Assembly: GCA_040403095.1 (NCBI GenBank)
Contig: JBBALI010000003.1
Span: 62,001-126,000 of the forward strand
DNA length: 64,000 bases
Direction: 5' to 3'
From: JAQVCM01 sp040403095
GTDB lineage: Bacteria; Bacteroidota; Bacteroidia; Flavobacteriales_D; Crocinitomicaceae
Shown here: positions 1 through 8,254 of the stretch, piece by piece
How positions within the stretch are numbered: position 1 is the first letter of the stretch
How the letters are laid out: each line of letters opens with the position of its first letter
Program-made: the position numbers and the translations under genes
Notes under the pieces: model-generated
Told to the model about the DNA's origin: nothing
Seen by the model: the letters and a program-made list of their open reading frames with translations, nothing else
Database searches by the model: none

Positions 1-220
1 CACGATATCGATAGAGTTCAGCAAGAACTATTAGCTGCATTTGAACAAAAACAACGTGGAATTAGCAAAATCGACATCAACGGAACTTTGTCTGTTGCAG
101 TATCGAATTTCTCACTTTGGTTAGACCGCAACAAATGCAAAACAATTCTTGCAACTGGTTCAGACGCATTGACCAAAAACCCAAATTTAGAACGTTTTTT
201 AGAACAACTCAAAACAGCAT
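1..220 (+). CDS. Unidentified protein, C-terminal fragment
   Basis: The frame is open from the first base to the scaffold gap and gives 73 residues ending FLEQLKTA. The start lies outside the window. I do not recognise the family; the fragment looks soluble and has no signal or membrane segment. The last codon before the gap is GCA followed by a single T. If the sequence after the gap (AATTCG...) is joined directly, the next codon becomes TAA and a terminator hairpin follows within about 25 bases. The true C-terminus is therefore probably at the gap edge. That junction is an inference. Confidence 0.6.
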
Positions 221-320
221 NNNNNNNNNNNNNNNNNNNNNNNNNNNNNNNNNNNNNNNNNNNNNNNNNNNNNNNNNNNNNNNNNNNNNNNNNNNNNNNN
301 NNNNNNNNNNNNNNNNNNNN
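221..320. other. Scaffold gap (100 N)
   Basis: Exactly 100 N, the usual placeholder for a gap of unknown size. The right flank starts a 119-bp unit (321-439) whose beginning recurs at 440-494. The missing DNA is therefore probably more units of this tandem repeat, or nothing. Confidence 0.95.
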
Positions 321-342
321 AATTCGTTTTGAAATCATATTG

Positions 343-374
343 AATCCCGGTAAGTTTTTATCGGGATTTTTTTT
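343..374 (+). terminator. Intrinsic terminator, copy 1
   Basis: Arms AATCCCG (343-349) and CGGGATT (362-368) are followed by a run of T. It would terminate the partial gene at the start of the window. Confidence 0.75.
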
Positions 375-391
375 GCTTGAGAATTTTGAAA

Positions 392-426
392 GTCTAATGT
401 CTAGTGTCTATAGTCTTCGGTCTTAA
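392..426. repeat. 7-bp-phased GTCT tract
   Basis: GTCT occurs at 392, 399, 406, 413 and 420, exactly 7 bp apart, with variable bases between. The complementary form (AGAC every 7 bp) occurs at 19594-19632 and 49804-49835. Confidence 0.75.
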
Positions 427-461
427 ATCTCTGTCACATAATTCGTTTTGAAATCATATTG

Positions 462-493
462 AATCCCGGTAAGTTTTTATCGGGATTTTTTTT
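462..493 (+). terminator. Intrinsic terminator, copy 2
   Basis: Second copy of the AATCCCG/CGGGATT hairpin (462-468 and 481-487) with a T run, part of the 119-bp repeat. Confidence 0.75.
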
Positions 494-505
494 GGTTATT
501 AAAAT

Positions 506-582
506 CTAGCTGCGGTGAATTGAAATTCGTTAAAAACTTAAAAACCAAGCCCATTTTGAACATTATTTCTTAATTTAATGGC
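506..582 (+). pseudogene. Remnant of a third T9SS paralogue tail plus copied spacer
   Basis: Bases 512-522 (GCGGTGAATTGA region) match the last codons and stop (AVN-stop) of the gene ending at 1422. The following 60 bases match the spacer at 1423-1481 at a constant offset of 899 bp. No reading frame precedes the remnant, so it looks like the scar of a lost gene copy to the left. This is inferred from alignment by eye. Confidence 0.6.
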
Positions 583-1422
583 GTGAAAAAATTAATCTTT
601 TCGTTGTTCTTGTGTTTTGCCTTGTTGGAAGTTCATGGGCAAGTGAATTTGGTGCCGAATCCTAGTTTTGAGCAAGGACCTTCAAATTCATCTGCAGGTT
701 GGGAAGTACAAATTGATGCTAATTGTTCATTTACCTCTCAAGAAAATGGGCCAAATGACTGGAATGTTCTAGACGATTCGCCAGATAGATTAATTGAAGG
801 AAATATCTTTTGTGATTGGGATAATTCAGTAGCACAGTCAGGTCTAGCTTTTATAAATCTCGTCTATATGGAAGCGGCAAAAGCAACTCTGCTGTTGCCA
901 ATTGAGGAAGATTCAATATATGAATTTAGCGCATATTTCAAAATTAATACGTTTAGTGGTCTTTCAAATCAGCCGAATAGATTTTACATAAAGTTTTCAA
1001 ATACAAACGATTCAATTATATGTCCATACACTAATCAAACAAATTGGCTAAACTTTGACACTATCTTTAAAGCGAATTCAAATGCATATGAAATAGAAAT
1101 TTGGGTAAATGAATTTGCTCAAACAGGTGTTTACATTGATAATTTAAGTCTAAAAAAAATAAATGCAAGTTCAATTTTGGACTATGAACTAAATTTAGTT
1201 AAAGTCTTCCCAAACCCAGTAAACGACATCCTCCACATCGAATCAGAAAAACCACTAGAAAAAGTAGCTGTCTATAATTCTTTTGGTCAAATAATTTTCA
1301 CCAAACAAAATTTCCCCAATGACGATTATAATTTAAATCTTGAGCAAATAGATGCAGGAATTTATTTTGTCAAAATTCGAACTCAATCTTCCGAGATCGT
1401 TCAAAAAATAGCGGTGAATTGA
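583..1422 (+). CDS. Secreted protein with T9SS type A sorting domain (tandem paralogue 1)
   Basis: 279 residues. A signal peptide covers about residues 1-19, followed by the NLVPNPSFE motif seen at the mature N-terminus of many Bacteroidota surface proteins that carry a jelly-roll, carbohydrate-binding-like domain. The C-terminal 75 residues form a T9SS type A sorting domain (FPNPVNDILHIES..., GQIIF, GIYFVKI). The start must be GTG at 583, because the ATG at 578 runs into a stop after two codons; the neighbouring paralogue uses the same GTG. The first 30 and last 70 residues are nearly identical to the next gene and the middle is unrelated. It is probably exported through the outer membrane and anchored or released at the surface. 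The ligand is unknown. Confidence 0.85.
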   Translation: MKKLIFSLFLCFALLEVHGQVNLVPNPSFEQGPSNSSAGWEVQIDANCSFTSQENGPNDWNVLDDSPDRLIEGNIFCDWDNSVAQSGLAFINLVYMEAAKATLLLPIEEDSIYEFSAYFKINTFSGLSNQPNRFYIKFSNTNDSIICPYTNQTNWLNFDTIFKANSNAYEIEIWVNEFAQTGVYIDNLSLKKINASSILDYELNLVKVFPNPVNDILHIESEKPLEKVAVYNSFGQIIFTKQNFPNDDYNLNLEQIDAGIYFVKIRTQSSEIVQKIAVN

Positions 1423-1481
1423 AATTCGTTAAAAACTTAAAAACCAAACCCATTCTGAACATTTTTTCTTAATTTAATGGC

Positions 1482-2483
1482 GTGAAAAAATTAATCTCTT
1501 CGTTGTTCTTGTGTTTTGCTTTGTTGGAAGTTCATGGGCAAGTGAATTTGGTGCCTAATCCGAGTTTTGAGGAGTATTCACAGTGCCCCGAATTTGAAGA
1601 TCAAATTCAATTTGCAAATGGATGGAGTAAATTTAGCGTTGGAATGTCAACACCCGATTATTATAATTCTTGTGGTTTATCTGCTGGATATGGTGTTCCT
1701 AAAAGTTTAGGAGATTATCAAGATGATAATAGAAATTGTGGTGCTTATGCAGGACTTATTACCTTTGCAACTAGCCTTACTAATTATCGAGAACAAATTG
1801 GTATTCAATTAAATCAACAATTAATAATAGGTCAAATTTATTATATTTCCTTTTACACAGTATTAGGACAAAGTAATATTGGAGGAAATCATAATGGTAT
1901 GCCTTCCAATAATATCGGTATTCGTCTATCTACTGTTTCCTATGGTGCAAATAATCCCGCACCAATAAATAATCTTTCACACTTAAATTCAGATTCAATA
2001 GTTATTGATTCAGTTAATTGGACTAGAATAAATGGAAGTTTTATTGCGGATTCTGCATATAATTATTTAGCAATTGGAAATTTTTTTAATGATGTTAGTA
2101 CTGATACAAATAACTTTGATTGTGCGTCATGTTTAAATAGATACAGCTATTATTTTGTTGATGATATTTGTATCTCTAAAGATTCTTTATTATGTAATGG
2201 TGGAATTGAATTATTGCCCTGTAGTCTGTCTGTTCACGAAAGTAATTTTGAAAACCAAATCTCAATCTTCCCAAACCCAGTAAACGACATCCTCCAAGTC
2301 GAATCAGAAAAACCAATAGAAAAAGTAGATTTTTATAATTATTTTGGTCAATTAATTTTCACCAAAGAAAATTTCCCCAATGACGATTATAAATTAAATC
2401 TTGAGCAAATCGATGCAGGAATTTATTTTGTCAAAATTCACACTCAATCTTCCGAGGTTGTTCAAAAAATAGCTGTGAACTAG
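1482..2483 (+). CDS. Secreted protein with T9SS type A sorting domain (tandem paralogue 2)
   Basis: 333 residues, with a signal peptide (about 1-19), the VPNPSFE motif and a C-terminal type A sorting domain (about 260-333). The central part (about 31-255) differs from paralogue 1. It resembles the OmpA-neighbour type of gliding/adhesion proteins, with YYNSCG, a sheet-rich domain and a Cys-rich stretch near residues 205-212 (CASC). It starts at GTG 1482. Its N-terminal 160 bp including the spacer match 512-672 at an offset of 899 bp, and its 3' 214 bp match 1206-1419 at an offset of 1061 bp. It looks like a gene duplication followed by replacement or divergence of the cargo domain. Confidence 0.85.
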   Translation: MKKLISSLFLCFALLEVHGQVNLVPNPSFEEYSQCPEFEDQIQFANGWSKFSVGMSTPDYYNSCGLSAGYGVPKSLGDYQDDNRNCGAYAGLITFATSLTNYREQIGIQLNQQLIIGQIYYISFYTVLGQSNIGGNHNGMPSNNIGIRLSTVSYGANNPAPINNLSHLNSDSIVIDSVNWTRINGSFIADSAYNYLAIGNFFNDVSTDTNNFDCASCLNRYSYYFVDDICISKDSLLCNGGIELLPCSLSVHESNFENQISIFPNPVNDILQVESEKPIEKVDFYNYFGQLIFTKENFPNDDYKLNLEQIDAGIYFVKIHTQSSEVVQKIAVN

Positions 2484-2549
2484 TCTTAAAATCCTAATAT
2501 CTTAAAATCTTAATATCCTAACATCTTAATATCTGAACATCCTAAAATC
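2483..2549. repeat. 8-bp-phased degenerate tandem tract
   Basis: The trinucleotide ATC recurs at 2491, 2499, 2507, 2515, 2523, 2531, 2539 and 2547, with GTC at 2483 in the same phase. The unit is roughly ATCYTAAN. It fills the whole space between the stop codon of the T9SS gene and the stop codon of the convergent zinc-ribbon gene. Confidence 0.8.
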
Positions 2550-2911
2550 TACTTCACATAATCCTGCTTCATCACCAACATATACTGGTCATTTTCCAAT
2601 TTAATGTAGCCATGTTCGTAGCAGAAAAAATATTGTCCGCCTTTTTGCGTCGTGTAAATATTGGTGTAATAGTGAAAATTAAAACCTTCTTCCGCCAACG
2701 TAATTCCGTCTGTGGTGACTTTTCCATTGGGGTTCAATTTCTCTAAAATACGTCGATTTTTGCGTAAAATGCCGTTGATTCGACGCACGTATTTGTTTGA
2801 ATCTTCGTTCAACTTGTTGTTAAAAGCGTTTCGACAATAATCAGAACAAAATTTCTGATCCTTTCTGCCGTTTAACTTTTGACCACATTCCTGACAAGCA
2901 CGCTGTTCCAT
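2549..2911 (-). CDS. Zinc-ribbon protein of unknown function
   Basis: 120 residues. The N-terminus has a treble-clef/zinc-ribbon pattern, CQEC (residues 6-9) and CSDYC (about 22-26), followed by a basic helix-rich segment (KYVRRINGILRKNRR) and an aromatic C-terminus (about 75-120). Similar small proteins are common in Flavobacteria as conserved hypotheticals. Nucleic-acid or protein binding is plausible but not shown. It is transcribed away from the moxR operon, with about 107 bp between the two starts. Confidence 0.75.
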   Translation of the reverse strand: MEQRACQECGQKLNGRKDQKFCSDYCRNAFNNKLNEDSNKYVRRINGILRKNRRILEKLNPNGKVTTDGITLAEEGFNFHYYTNIYTTQKGGQYFFCYEHGYIKLENDQYMLVMKQDYVK

Positions 2912-3018
2912 AAAATTGAAAGTCTGATTTTACAAAACAAGGTTAACAATATTTAACAGCAACAGCAAGTTTTTGCACACAAACTTTAGCAACTTTGTGA
3001 GTTCATCCAATTTATGAT

Positions 3019-4041
3019 ATGTCGGAGTTTGAAAATGCTACTTTAAGTCCTGCGGAGAATCTGAGAATTCTTTCGGAAAAAATCCAAAAAGAAAATGGAA
3101 TTATCCAACAGTTGCGTCAAGAAATTGCCAAAGTAATTGTTGGTCAAACGTATATGGTTGATCGCTTGTTGATTGCACTTTTGGCTGATGGACATGTTTT
3201 GTTAGAAGGTGTTCCAGGATTGGCAAAAACATTGGCCATCAAAACGCTTTCTGAAGCCATCGACGCACAATTTAGCCGCATTCAGTTTACGCCAGATTTG
3301 TTGCCTGCCGACGTTACAGGAACATTGATTTACAACCAAAAAAGTGAAGCTTTCATCGTCAAAAAAGGGCCGATTTTCGCCAATTTCATTTTGGCGGATG
3401 AAATCAATCGTGCGCCAGCGAAAGTACAAAGTGCCTTGTTGGAAGCGATGCAAGAAAAACAAGTGACAATTGGCGATGAAACTTTTCCATTGCCGAAACC
3501 ATTTTTGGTATTAGCAACGCAGAATCCGATTGAACAAGAAGGAACGTATCCTTTGCCAGAAGCACAAGTCGATCGATTCATGCTCAAAGTGGTATTGGAT
3601 TATCCTAAAATGGAAGAAGAAAAACAAATTATTCGCTCGAATGTGCGCAAAGAAGGTTTGGCTAAAGTCAACAAAGTGGTTGATTCAAACCACATTTTAA
3701 ATCTGCGTGAATTAGTTCGAGAAGTTTATTTGGATGAAAAAATTGAGCAATACATCGTGGACATCGTTTTTGCAACGAGAAATCCCGAAAATTATAATTT
3801 AAATGAATTGTCGCCATTGATTAGTTTTGGTTGTTCTCCACGAGCAAGTTTAAATTTGGCTTTGGCTGGAAAAGCACATGCTTTCTTGCAAAATCGTGCT
3901 TTCGTTGTGCCAGAAGATATTCGTGCGGTTGCTGCAGATGTGATGCGTCACAGAATTGGTTTGACCTACGAAGCTGAAGCAGAAAACATGGATGCTGCCC
4001 AAATCATTGTAAAGATTTTAAACCGCGTTGAAGTTCCTTAA
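3019..4041 (+). CDS. moxR: MoxR-family AAA+ ATPase
   Basis: 340 residues. An AAA_3 domain carries Walker A GVPGLAKT (64-71), Walker B FILADE (123-128) and the sensor region LATQNPIEQEGTYPLPEAQ, with a C-terminal lid domain. MoxR ATPases act as chaperones that remodel or activate partner proteins with von Willebrand A (VWA) domains, and those follow directly (DUF58, BatA, BatB). The start at ATG 3019 gives the usual MoxR length. It is the first gene of a nine-gene collinear run. Confidence 0.93.
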   Translation: MSEFENATLSPAENLRILSEKIQKENGIIQQLRQEIAKVIVGQTYMVDRLLIALLADGHVLLEGVPGLAKTLAIKTLSEAIDAQFSRIQFTPDLLPADVTGTLIYNQKSEAFIVKKGPIFANFILADEINRAPAKVQSALLEAMQEKQVTIGDETFPLPKPFLVLATQNPIEQEGTYPLPEAQVDRFMLKVVLDYPKMEEEKQIIRSNVRKEGLAKVNKVVDSNHILNLRELVREVYLDEKIEQYIVDIVFATRNPENYNLNELSPLISFGCSPRASLNLALAGKAHAFLQNRAFVVPEDIRAVAADVMRHRIGLTYEAEAENMDAAQIIVKILNRVEVP

Positions 4042-4083
4042 TTGAGGAGAATAAATTCATTTCAAAAGTTGTAATCCGATACA

Positions 4084-4953
4084 ATGGACACAAACGAATT
4101 GCTGAAGAAAATTAAATTGATTGAGATCAAAACGCGTGGTTTGACCAAGCAAGTATTTTCGGGTGCGTATCATTCTTCTTTCAAAGGAAAAGGAATGGCA
4201 TTCAGCGAAGTGCGTGAATACAATGTGGGCGATGAAGTGCGCACGATTGATTGGAATGTAACGGCGAGATTCAATGCGCCTTTCGTCAAAGTATTTGAAG
4301 AAGAACGCGAATTGACAGTCATTCTGATGATTGATGTTTCTGGTTCATCTGAATTTGGGACACAAAACAAAACAAAAAGAGATTTAGCCTTAGAATTGGC
4401 AGCAGTATTGGCTTTTTCGGCCATTGCAAACAACGATAAAATCGGTGCAATATTCGTTTCAGATCAAATTGAAAAATACATCGCTCCAGCAAAAGGCAAG
4501 AAACACGCCTTGTATATTTTGCGGGAATTAATTGCCTTGAAACCAAAAAGTTTGAAAACCAATATCAACGAAGGTTTGAAATTTTTGAGAAACACGCAAA
4601 AGAAACGAAGCATTGGTTTTGTCATCAGTGATTTCATCGATTCAAATTCCTTTCAAGAAGGATTCAATGTTAATAAAAGAAAACACGATTTGGTCGCGAT
4701 TCGTTTGTCAGATCCTGCCGAAAGTAAATTGCCAGATTTGGGAATGATTCATTTTTACAACGCTGAAACTGGCAGAAAAAATTGGGTCAATTCCTCTTCA
4801 GTAGTTGCCAGACAGATTTTCGAGGAAAATTTCAGATCTTTTGAAAATCAGTTGAATGATATTTTTAAACAGTTGGGAATTGATCAAACAACGATTCAAA
4901 CAACCGATGATTACATTCCGAAACTCGTGCAACTTTTTCAAACCAGAAAATGA
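4084..4953 (+). CDS. DUF58 domain protein
   Basis: 289 residues. It has the DUF58 signature near residues 30-65 (YHSSFKGKGMAFSEVREY, then VRTIDWNVTAR) and a VWA-like core starting MIDVSGSSEFG (about 82-92), with a DxSxS-type metal site. It follows moxR by 42 bp. Its stop overlaps the next start in ATGA. DUF58 proteins are the standard partners of MoxR. The product is cytosolic or peripheral, as no membrane segment is visible. Confidence 0.9.
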   Translation: MDTNELLKKIKLIEIKTRGLTKQVFSGAYHSSFKGKGMAFSEVREYNVGDEVRTIDWNVTARFNAPFVKVFEEERELTVILMIDVSGSSEFGTQNKTKRDLALELAAVLAFSAIANNDKIGAIFVSDQIEKYIAPAKGKKHALYILRELIALKPKSLKTNINEGLKFLRNTQKKRSIGFVISDFIDSNSFQEGFNVNKRKHDLVAIRLSDPAESKLPDLGMIHFYNAETGRKNWVNSSSVVARQIFEENFRSFENQLNDIFKQLGIDQTTIQTTDDYIPKLVQLFQTRK

Positions 4954-5888
4954 AAATTTGGATTTCCATATCGCTTTTGATTTGCTTGCCATTCGTGGTT
5001 TCAAGTCAAACATCGCGCATTCAAAAGTCAAGTTTGGAAATTGGCGAACAAACAGAAATTTATTACGAACTGAATCTCGATTCTGAAAACGATGCCGTGC
5101 GTTTTGAACCTAAAATGAGATTGATACCTTGTGATATCGTTCAAAAAAACAGCCAACTTTCGTCTGGACAAAAAGTGAACATTGAAATCATTGGCAAATT
5201 TCAAGACAGTTTATCGTATCGAAAGAAAGTCAAATGGGTTGGGAAATATACAATTACCGCTTGGGATACAGGACATTTTGAAATTCCAGCGCCAGTCATT
5301 GTTTGGAAAGACAGCATGGTGAATTTTCAACCGATTCAATTCAAAGTTGTTCCAACGAAATTGATTGCGGGCAAAGAATTGATGGAAACTGATCCAACGT
5401 TCACCGACATTCCAGATGATCCATTCTATTGGTTGAAATCGAATCTTTGGTGGATGATTTTAATACTGGTTTTGGGCATTTTATATTGGTTTTACATCCG
5501 ATGGAAGAACAAAAAACCTGAACCAATCAAAAAAGAAATTTCCTTGAAAGACAAAACATTGTTCGCCATTGAGTCGCTCGACAATTCAAAACTTTGGGAA
5601 AAAGAAATGTTGAAGGAACATTACATCGAAATGTCTTACATTCTAAGATCTTATTTAGGCGTGCGTTACGAATTGAATTTGCTTGAATCAACAAGTTTTC
5701 AAACCAAAATTTTATTGAAGCACAAAGGCTTGAGTGAAGACACTGTAGAAACAATTCAAATGATTTTAGAACAATCCGACATGGTGAAATTTGCAAAATC
5801 ACTGCCAACAGAAATTGAGATTTTGAGAATTTCTGCGTTGGCAAAACAAATTGTTGCCGAAACAAGCCCATTAGAATTCGATGTTTAA
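4950..5888 (+). CDS. Bat-operon membrane protein, BatD-like
   Basis: 312 residues. A signal peptide covers about 1-19, a sheet-rich periplasmic domain about 20-160, and one membrane helix about 166-183 (WWMILILVLGILYWFYI) is followed by a basic, helical cytoplasmic tail. This is the layout of a short BatD. Genes of this type usually sit between DUF58 and BatA in Bacteroidota. The tail may contact MoxR or DUF58; that is inference. It overlaps the previous gene by 4 bp and the next by 8 bp, suggesting translational coupling. Confidence 0.7.
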   Translation: MKIWISISLLICLPFVVSSQTSRIQKSSLEIGEQTEIYYELNLDSENDAVRFEPKMRLIPCDIVQKNSQLSSGQKVNIEIIGKFQDSLSYRKKVKWVGKYTITAWDTGHFEIPAPVIVWKDSMVNFQPIQFKVVPTKLIAGKELMETDPTFTDIPDDPFYWLKSNLWWMILILVLGILYWFYIRWKNKKPEPIKKEISLKDKTLFAIESLDNSKLWEKEMLKEHYIEMSYILRSYLGVRYELNLLESTSFQTKILLKHKGLSEDTVETIQMILEQSDMVKFAKSLPTEIEILRISALAKQIVAETSPLEFDV

Positions 5889-6912
5889 AAATTGGAACAT
5901 AGCGATTTGGGAATATGAATTCCTTTCTCCACATTGGTTGTGGATGCTTTTGCTTATTCCATTTTTGATTTGGATTGCGTTTTATTTCGAAAAAATCAAA
6001 GCCGGCGATTTCAAATTTTCTCGTACTGAACGCGAACAAAAGAATTTGGGAAAGGATGGAATCAAATACATTCGCTGGTCAATTTTGACGATTTACGTAG
6101 TTGTAGCTTCGTTTTTAATTATCGCTTTTGCACGCCCTTTTCATTGGGCAGCCTACGATGACAGCGATTCAGATTACAAAAATGGAATCGACATTGTGAT
6201 TGCCTTAGACATTTCTGGTTCGATGTTGGCGCAAGATTTCCTCCCAAATCGATTAGAAGTTGCGAAAAAAGTCGCCAAAGATTTTATCAAGGGTCGAAAA
6301 GGCGACAGAATCGGTTTGGTTGCATACGAAGCAGAAGCCTTTACAGCTTGCCCAGCAACGACCGATTACGAGGTTTTGTACCAACAAATTGATCAATTGC
6401 AATCTGGAATTTTGGAGTCGGGCACAGCAATCGGAATCGGATTGGGAACAGCCGTAACAAGATTGAGAAACGACAGTTTGCCTTCCAAAGTGATTATTTT
6501 ATTGACTGACGGAGTGAGCAGCGACGGTGATATTGCACCTGAAGAAGCCGCGAATTTGGCAAAATCTAAAAATATCAAAGTTTACACAATTGGCGTTGGA
6601 TCTCGTGGAATGGCGCCTTCACCGGATTTTACTCCTTTTGGTGTGCGCTACGTCGATGCGCTTGTTGAAATCGATGAGGTAACGCTGATGAAAATCGCTA
6701 AAATTACTGACGGACAATATTTTAGAGCGACTGATGAAGCAAGTTTGCGTTCCATTTACGAGCAAATCAACCAACTTGAAAAGCGAAAAATCAAAACAAT
6801 CGATTATAAATCTGAACCGCCAACAACGCCTTTGCCATTTTTAAATTGGGCTTTGGCTTTGACTTTATTGGCCTGGATATTTCAAATTATATATTTCAAA
6901 ACCAATGGATAA
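5881..6912 (+). CDS. batA: BatA, VWA-domain membrane protein
   Basis: 343 residues. Two N-terminal membrane helices (about 18-35 and 63-84) are followed by a periplasm-facing VWA domain with an intact MIDAS motif DISGSM (110-115) and a later TDG (ILLTDGVSSDGD). A C-terminal membrane helix covers about 320-338. BatA and BatB are thought to form a metal-dependent adhesion complex with the TPR proteins BatC and BatE; in Bacteroides fragilis the operon supports aerotolerance. The overlap with neighbours on both sides is 8 bp. Confidence 0.9.
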   Translation: MFKNWNIAIWEYEFLSPHWLWMLLLIPFLIWIAFYFEKIKAGDFKFSRTEREQKNLGKDGIKYIRWSILTIYVVVASFLIIAFARPFHWAAYDDSDSDYKNGIDIVIALDISGSMLAQDFLPNRLEVAKKVAKDFIKGRKGDRIGLVAYEAEAFTACPATTDYEVLYQQIDQLQSGILESGTAIGIGLGTAVTRLRNDSLPSKVIILLTDGVSSDGDIAPEEAANLAKSKNIKVYTIGVGSRGMAPSPDFTPFGVRYVDALVEIDEVTLMKIAKITDGQYFRATDEASLRSIYEQINQLEKRKIKTIDYKSEPPTTPLPFLNWALALTLLAWIFQIIYFKTNG

Positions 6913-8080
6913 GCGTTTATTTACATACCGATTTCCGTTGATTTTAACTGGAATTTTGATTTGGGAATTCATCTTTTGGATTACTTTTTTCGGATTTTTG
7001 CTCATGATGGGCTATTTCAGCCATTCCAATGTGGGAACTCATATGGGATTCAAAAATGAAGATGCGTTGCCATATTTGTTCTTGATTTTGCCTTTGAATT
7101 TGGTTTTTCTTTGGTTTATCTCGTGGAAAAATAAAAGATTCAATGCCATTGGAAATAGCCGTATTCAGAGCGTCATACTTTCACCGATTTCAAGTTTGCA
7201 AGCGTTTTTGAAATTTTTCTTTTTTAGAAATGCTGTTGCGTTCATCATCCTTGCCATGGCGCAACCCGTTTTTGGGAGTAAAAAAGTCACCGGAACGATA
7301 GAAAGTTTAGAATTGATTGTTGCGCTGGATATATCTACTTCAATGAATGTAAAAGACATTGATGACAAGGTTTCACGTTTGGGAATTGCAAAGCGTGCAA
7401 TGGTGCAATTGATCAATAATTTGCACGGAGAAAAATTGGGAGTAGTTGTTTTTGCTGGTGATGCATTTGCGCAATTGCCGCTAACAATGGATTACGACGC
7501 TGCCAAAATGTTTGTAGGTGAAATTGAAACGGGAATGATTTCAAATCAGGGAACAAATATCGCTTCGGCTTTGCAAGTAGCGCAAAAAATGTTCACCAAA
7601 ACCAAAGCTAGCAAAGCCATTATTTTGATTTCCGATGCTGAAGACCATGAAGGTGGAATTGACGTTTTCTTAAATCAACTAAAGGAAAAAGAAATTGAAT
7701 TGTCTGTTCTGGGTCTTGGAACGGCGAATGGTGGTTTGATTCCGAATAATCCAGATCAGCCAGAATTTGGGTATAAATTGAATCCTTCAGGCACGCCGAT
7801 TGTTTCTAAAATGAATCCAGATTTGGTGAAATCTTTGGCATCTAAATCAGGTGGAACTTATCTAATTAGTGAATCGCCATATCCCGATTTAACCACTTTG
7901 CTAGAAAATTTAAAGCGGATGAAGCGCACCAAAGTGAAAACCATTTCCTTTGATGTGAAGCAAAATATTTACCAATTTCCGCTCATGCTTGGAATTATTT
8001 GCTGGATTTTGTTTTTAGTTTTACCTCAAAATTTCAATTTTTCACTGGACATTTGGCGAAGAAAATTTGTGAAAAATTAA
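6905..8080 (+). CDS. batB: BatB, VWA-domain membrane protein
   Basis: 391 residues. It has three N-terminal hydrophobic segments (about 12-37, 55-73 and 103-122), a VWA domain with MIDAS motif DISTSM (142-147) and the later motif LISDAEDHEGG, and a C-terminal membrane helix (about 365-383). It is somewhat longer at the N-terminus than typical BatB because of the extra hydrophobic segment before residue 40. It overlaps batA by 8 bp. Confidence 0.9.
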   Translation: MDKRLFTYRFPLILTGILIWEFIFWITFFGFLLMMGYFSHSNVGTHMGFKNEDALPYLFLILPLNLVFLWFISWKNKRFNAIGNSRIQSVILSPISSLQAFLKFFFFRNAVAFIILAMAQPVFGSKKVTGTIESLELIVALDISTSMNVKDIDDKVSRLGIAKRAMVQLINNLHGEKLGVVVFAGDAFAQLPLTMDYDAAKMFVGEIETGMISNQGTNIASALQVAQKMFTKTKASKAIILISDAEDHEGGIDVFLNQLKEKEIELSVLGLGTANGGLIPNNPDQPEFGYKLNPSGTPIVSKMNPDLVKSLASKSGGTYLISESPYPDLTTLLENLKRMKRTKVKTISFDVKQNIYQFPLMLGIICWILFLVLPQNFNFSLDIWRRKFVKN

Positions 8081-8135
8081 ATGTGTATTTTTGACATATT
8101 AACACAAATTAACCAATAGTTACAATGATTTTAAA

Positions 8136-8157
8136 TAACTTTGTTTTGTTAAATTTG
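8136..8157 (+). promoter_or_regulatory. Two candidate -7 boxes inside the Bat operon
   Basis: TAACTTTG (8136-8143) and TAAATTTG (8150-8157) both match TAnnTTTG exactly. They lie in the only long spacer of the operon (8081-8254), so batC-batD-batE may also be transcribed separately. Confidence 0.45.
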
Positions 8158-8254
8158 AAATGTTTTTCTTTGATTGACCAGTAGGACATACTTCAATATT
8201 TTTTGAAGATTCACTTAACGTTTGCTACAAATATCGATTGCTTTGAGTATTAAA

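Larger units (their letters stand above)
321..494 (+). repeat. 119-bp tandem direct repeat beside the gap
   Basis: The block starting AATTCGTTTTGAAATC at 321 recurs at 440, with about 54 bases identical, so the period is 119 bp. Each copy carries an intrinsic terminator. The spacer between copies holds a 7-bp-phased GTCT tract (392-423). Only one full unit is assembled. Confidence 0.85.

Noticed and set aside
18..426. Open frames that run through the N gap near the window start
   Set aside because: They depend on translating N and disagree with the clear frame at 1-220.
8222..8254. TTG start giving an 11-residue extension of BatC
   Set aside because: The ATG at 8255 begins directly with the signal peptide.
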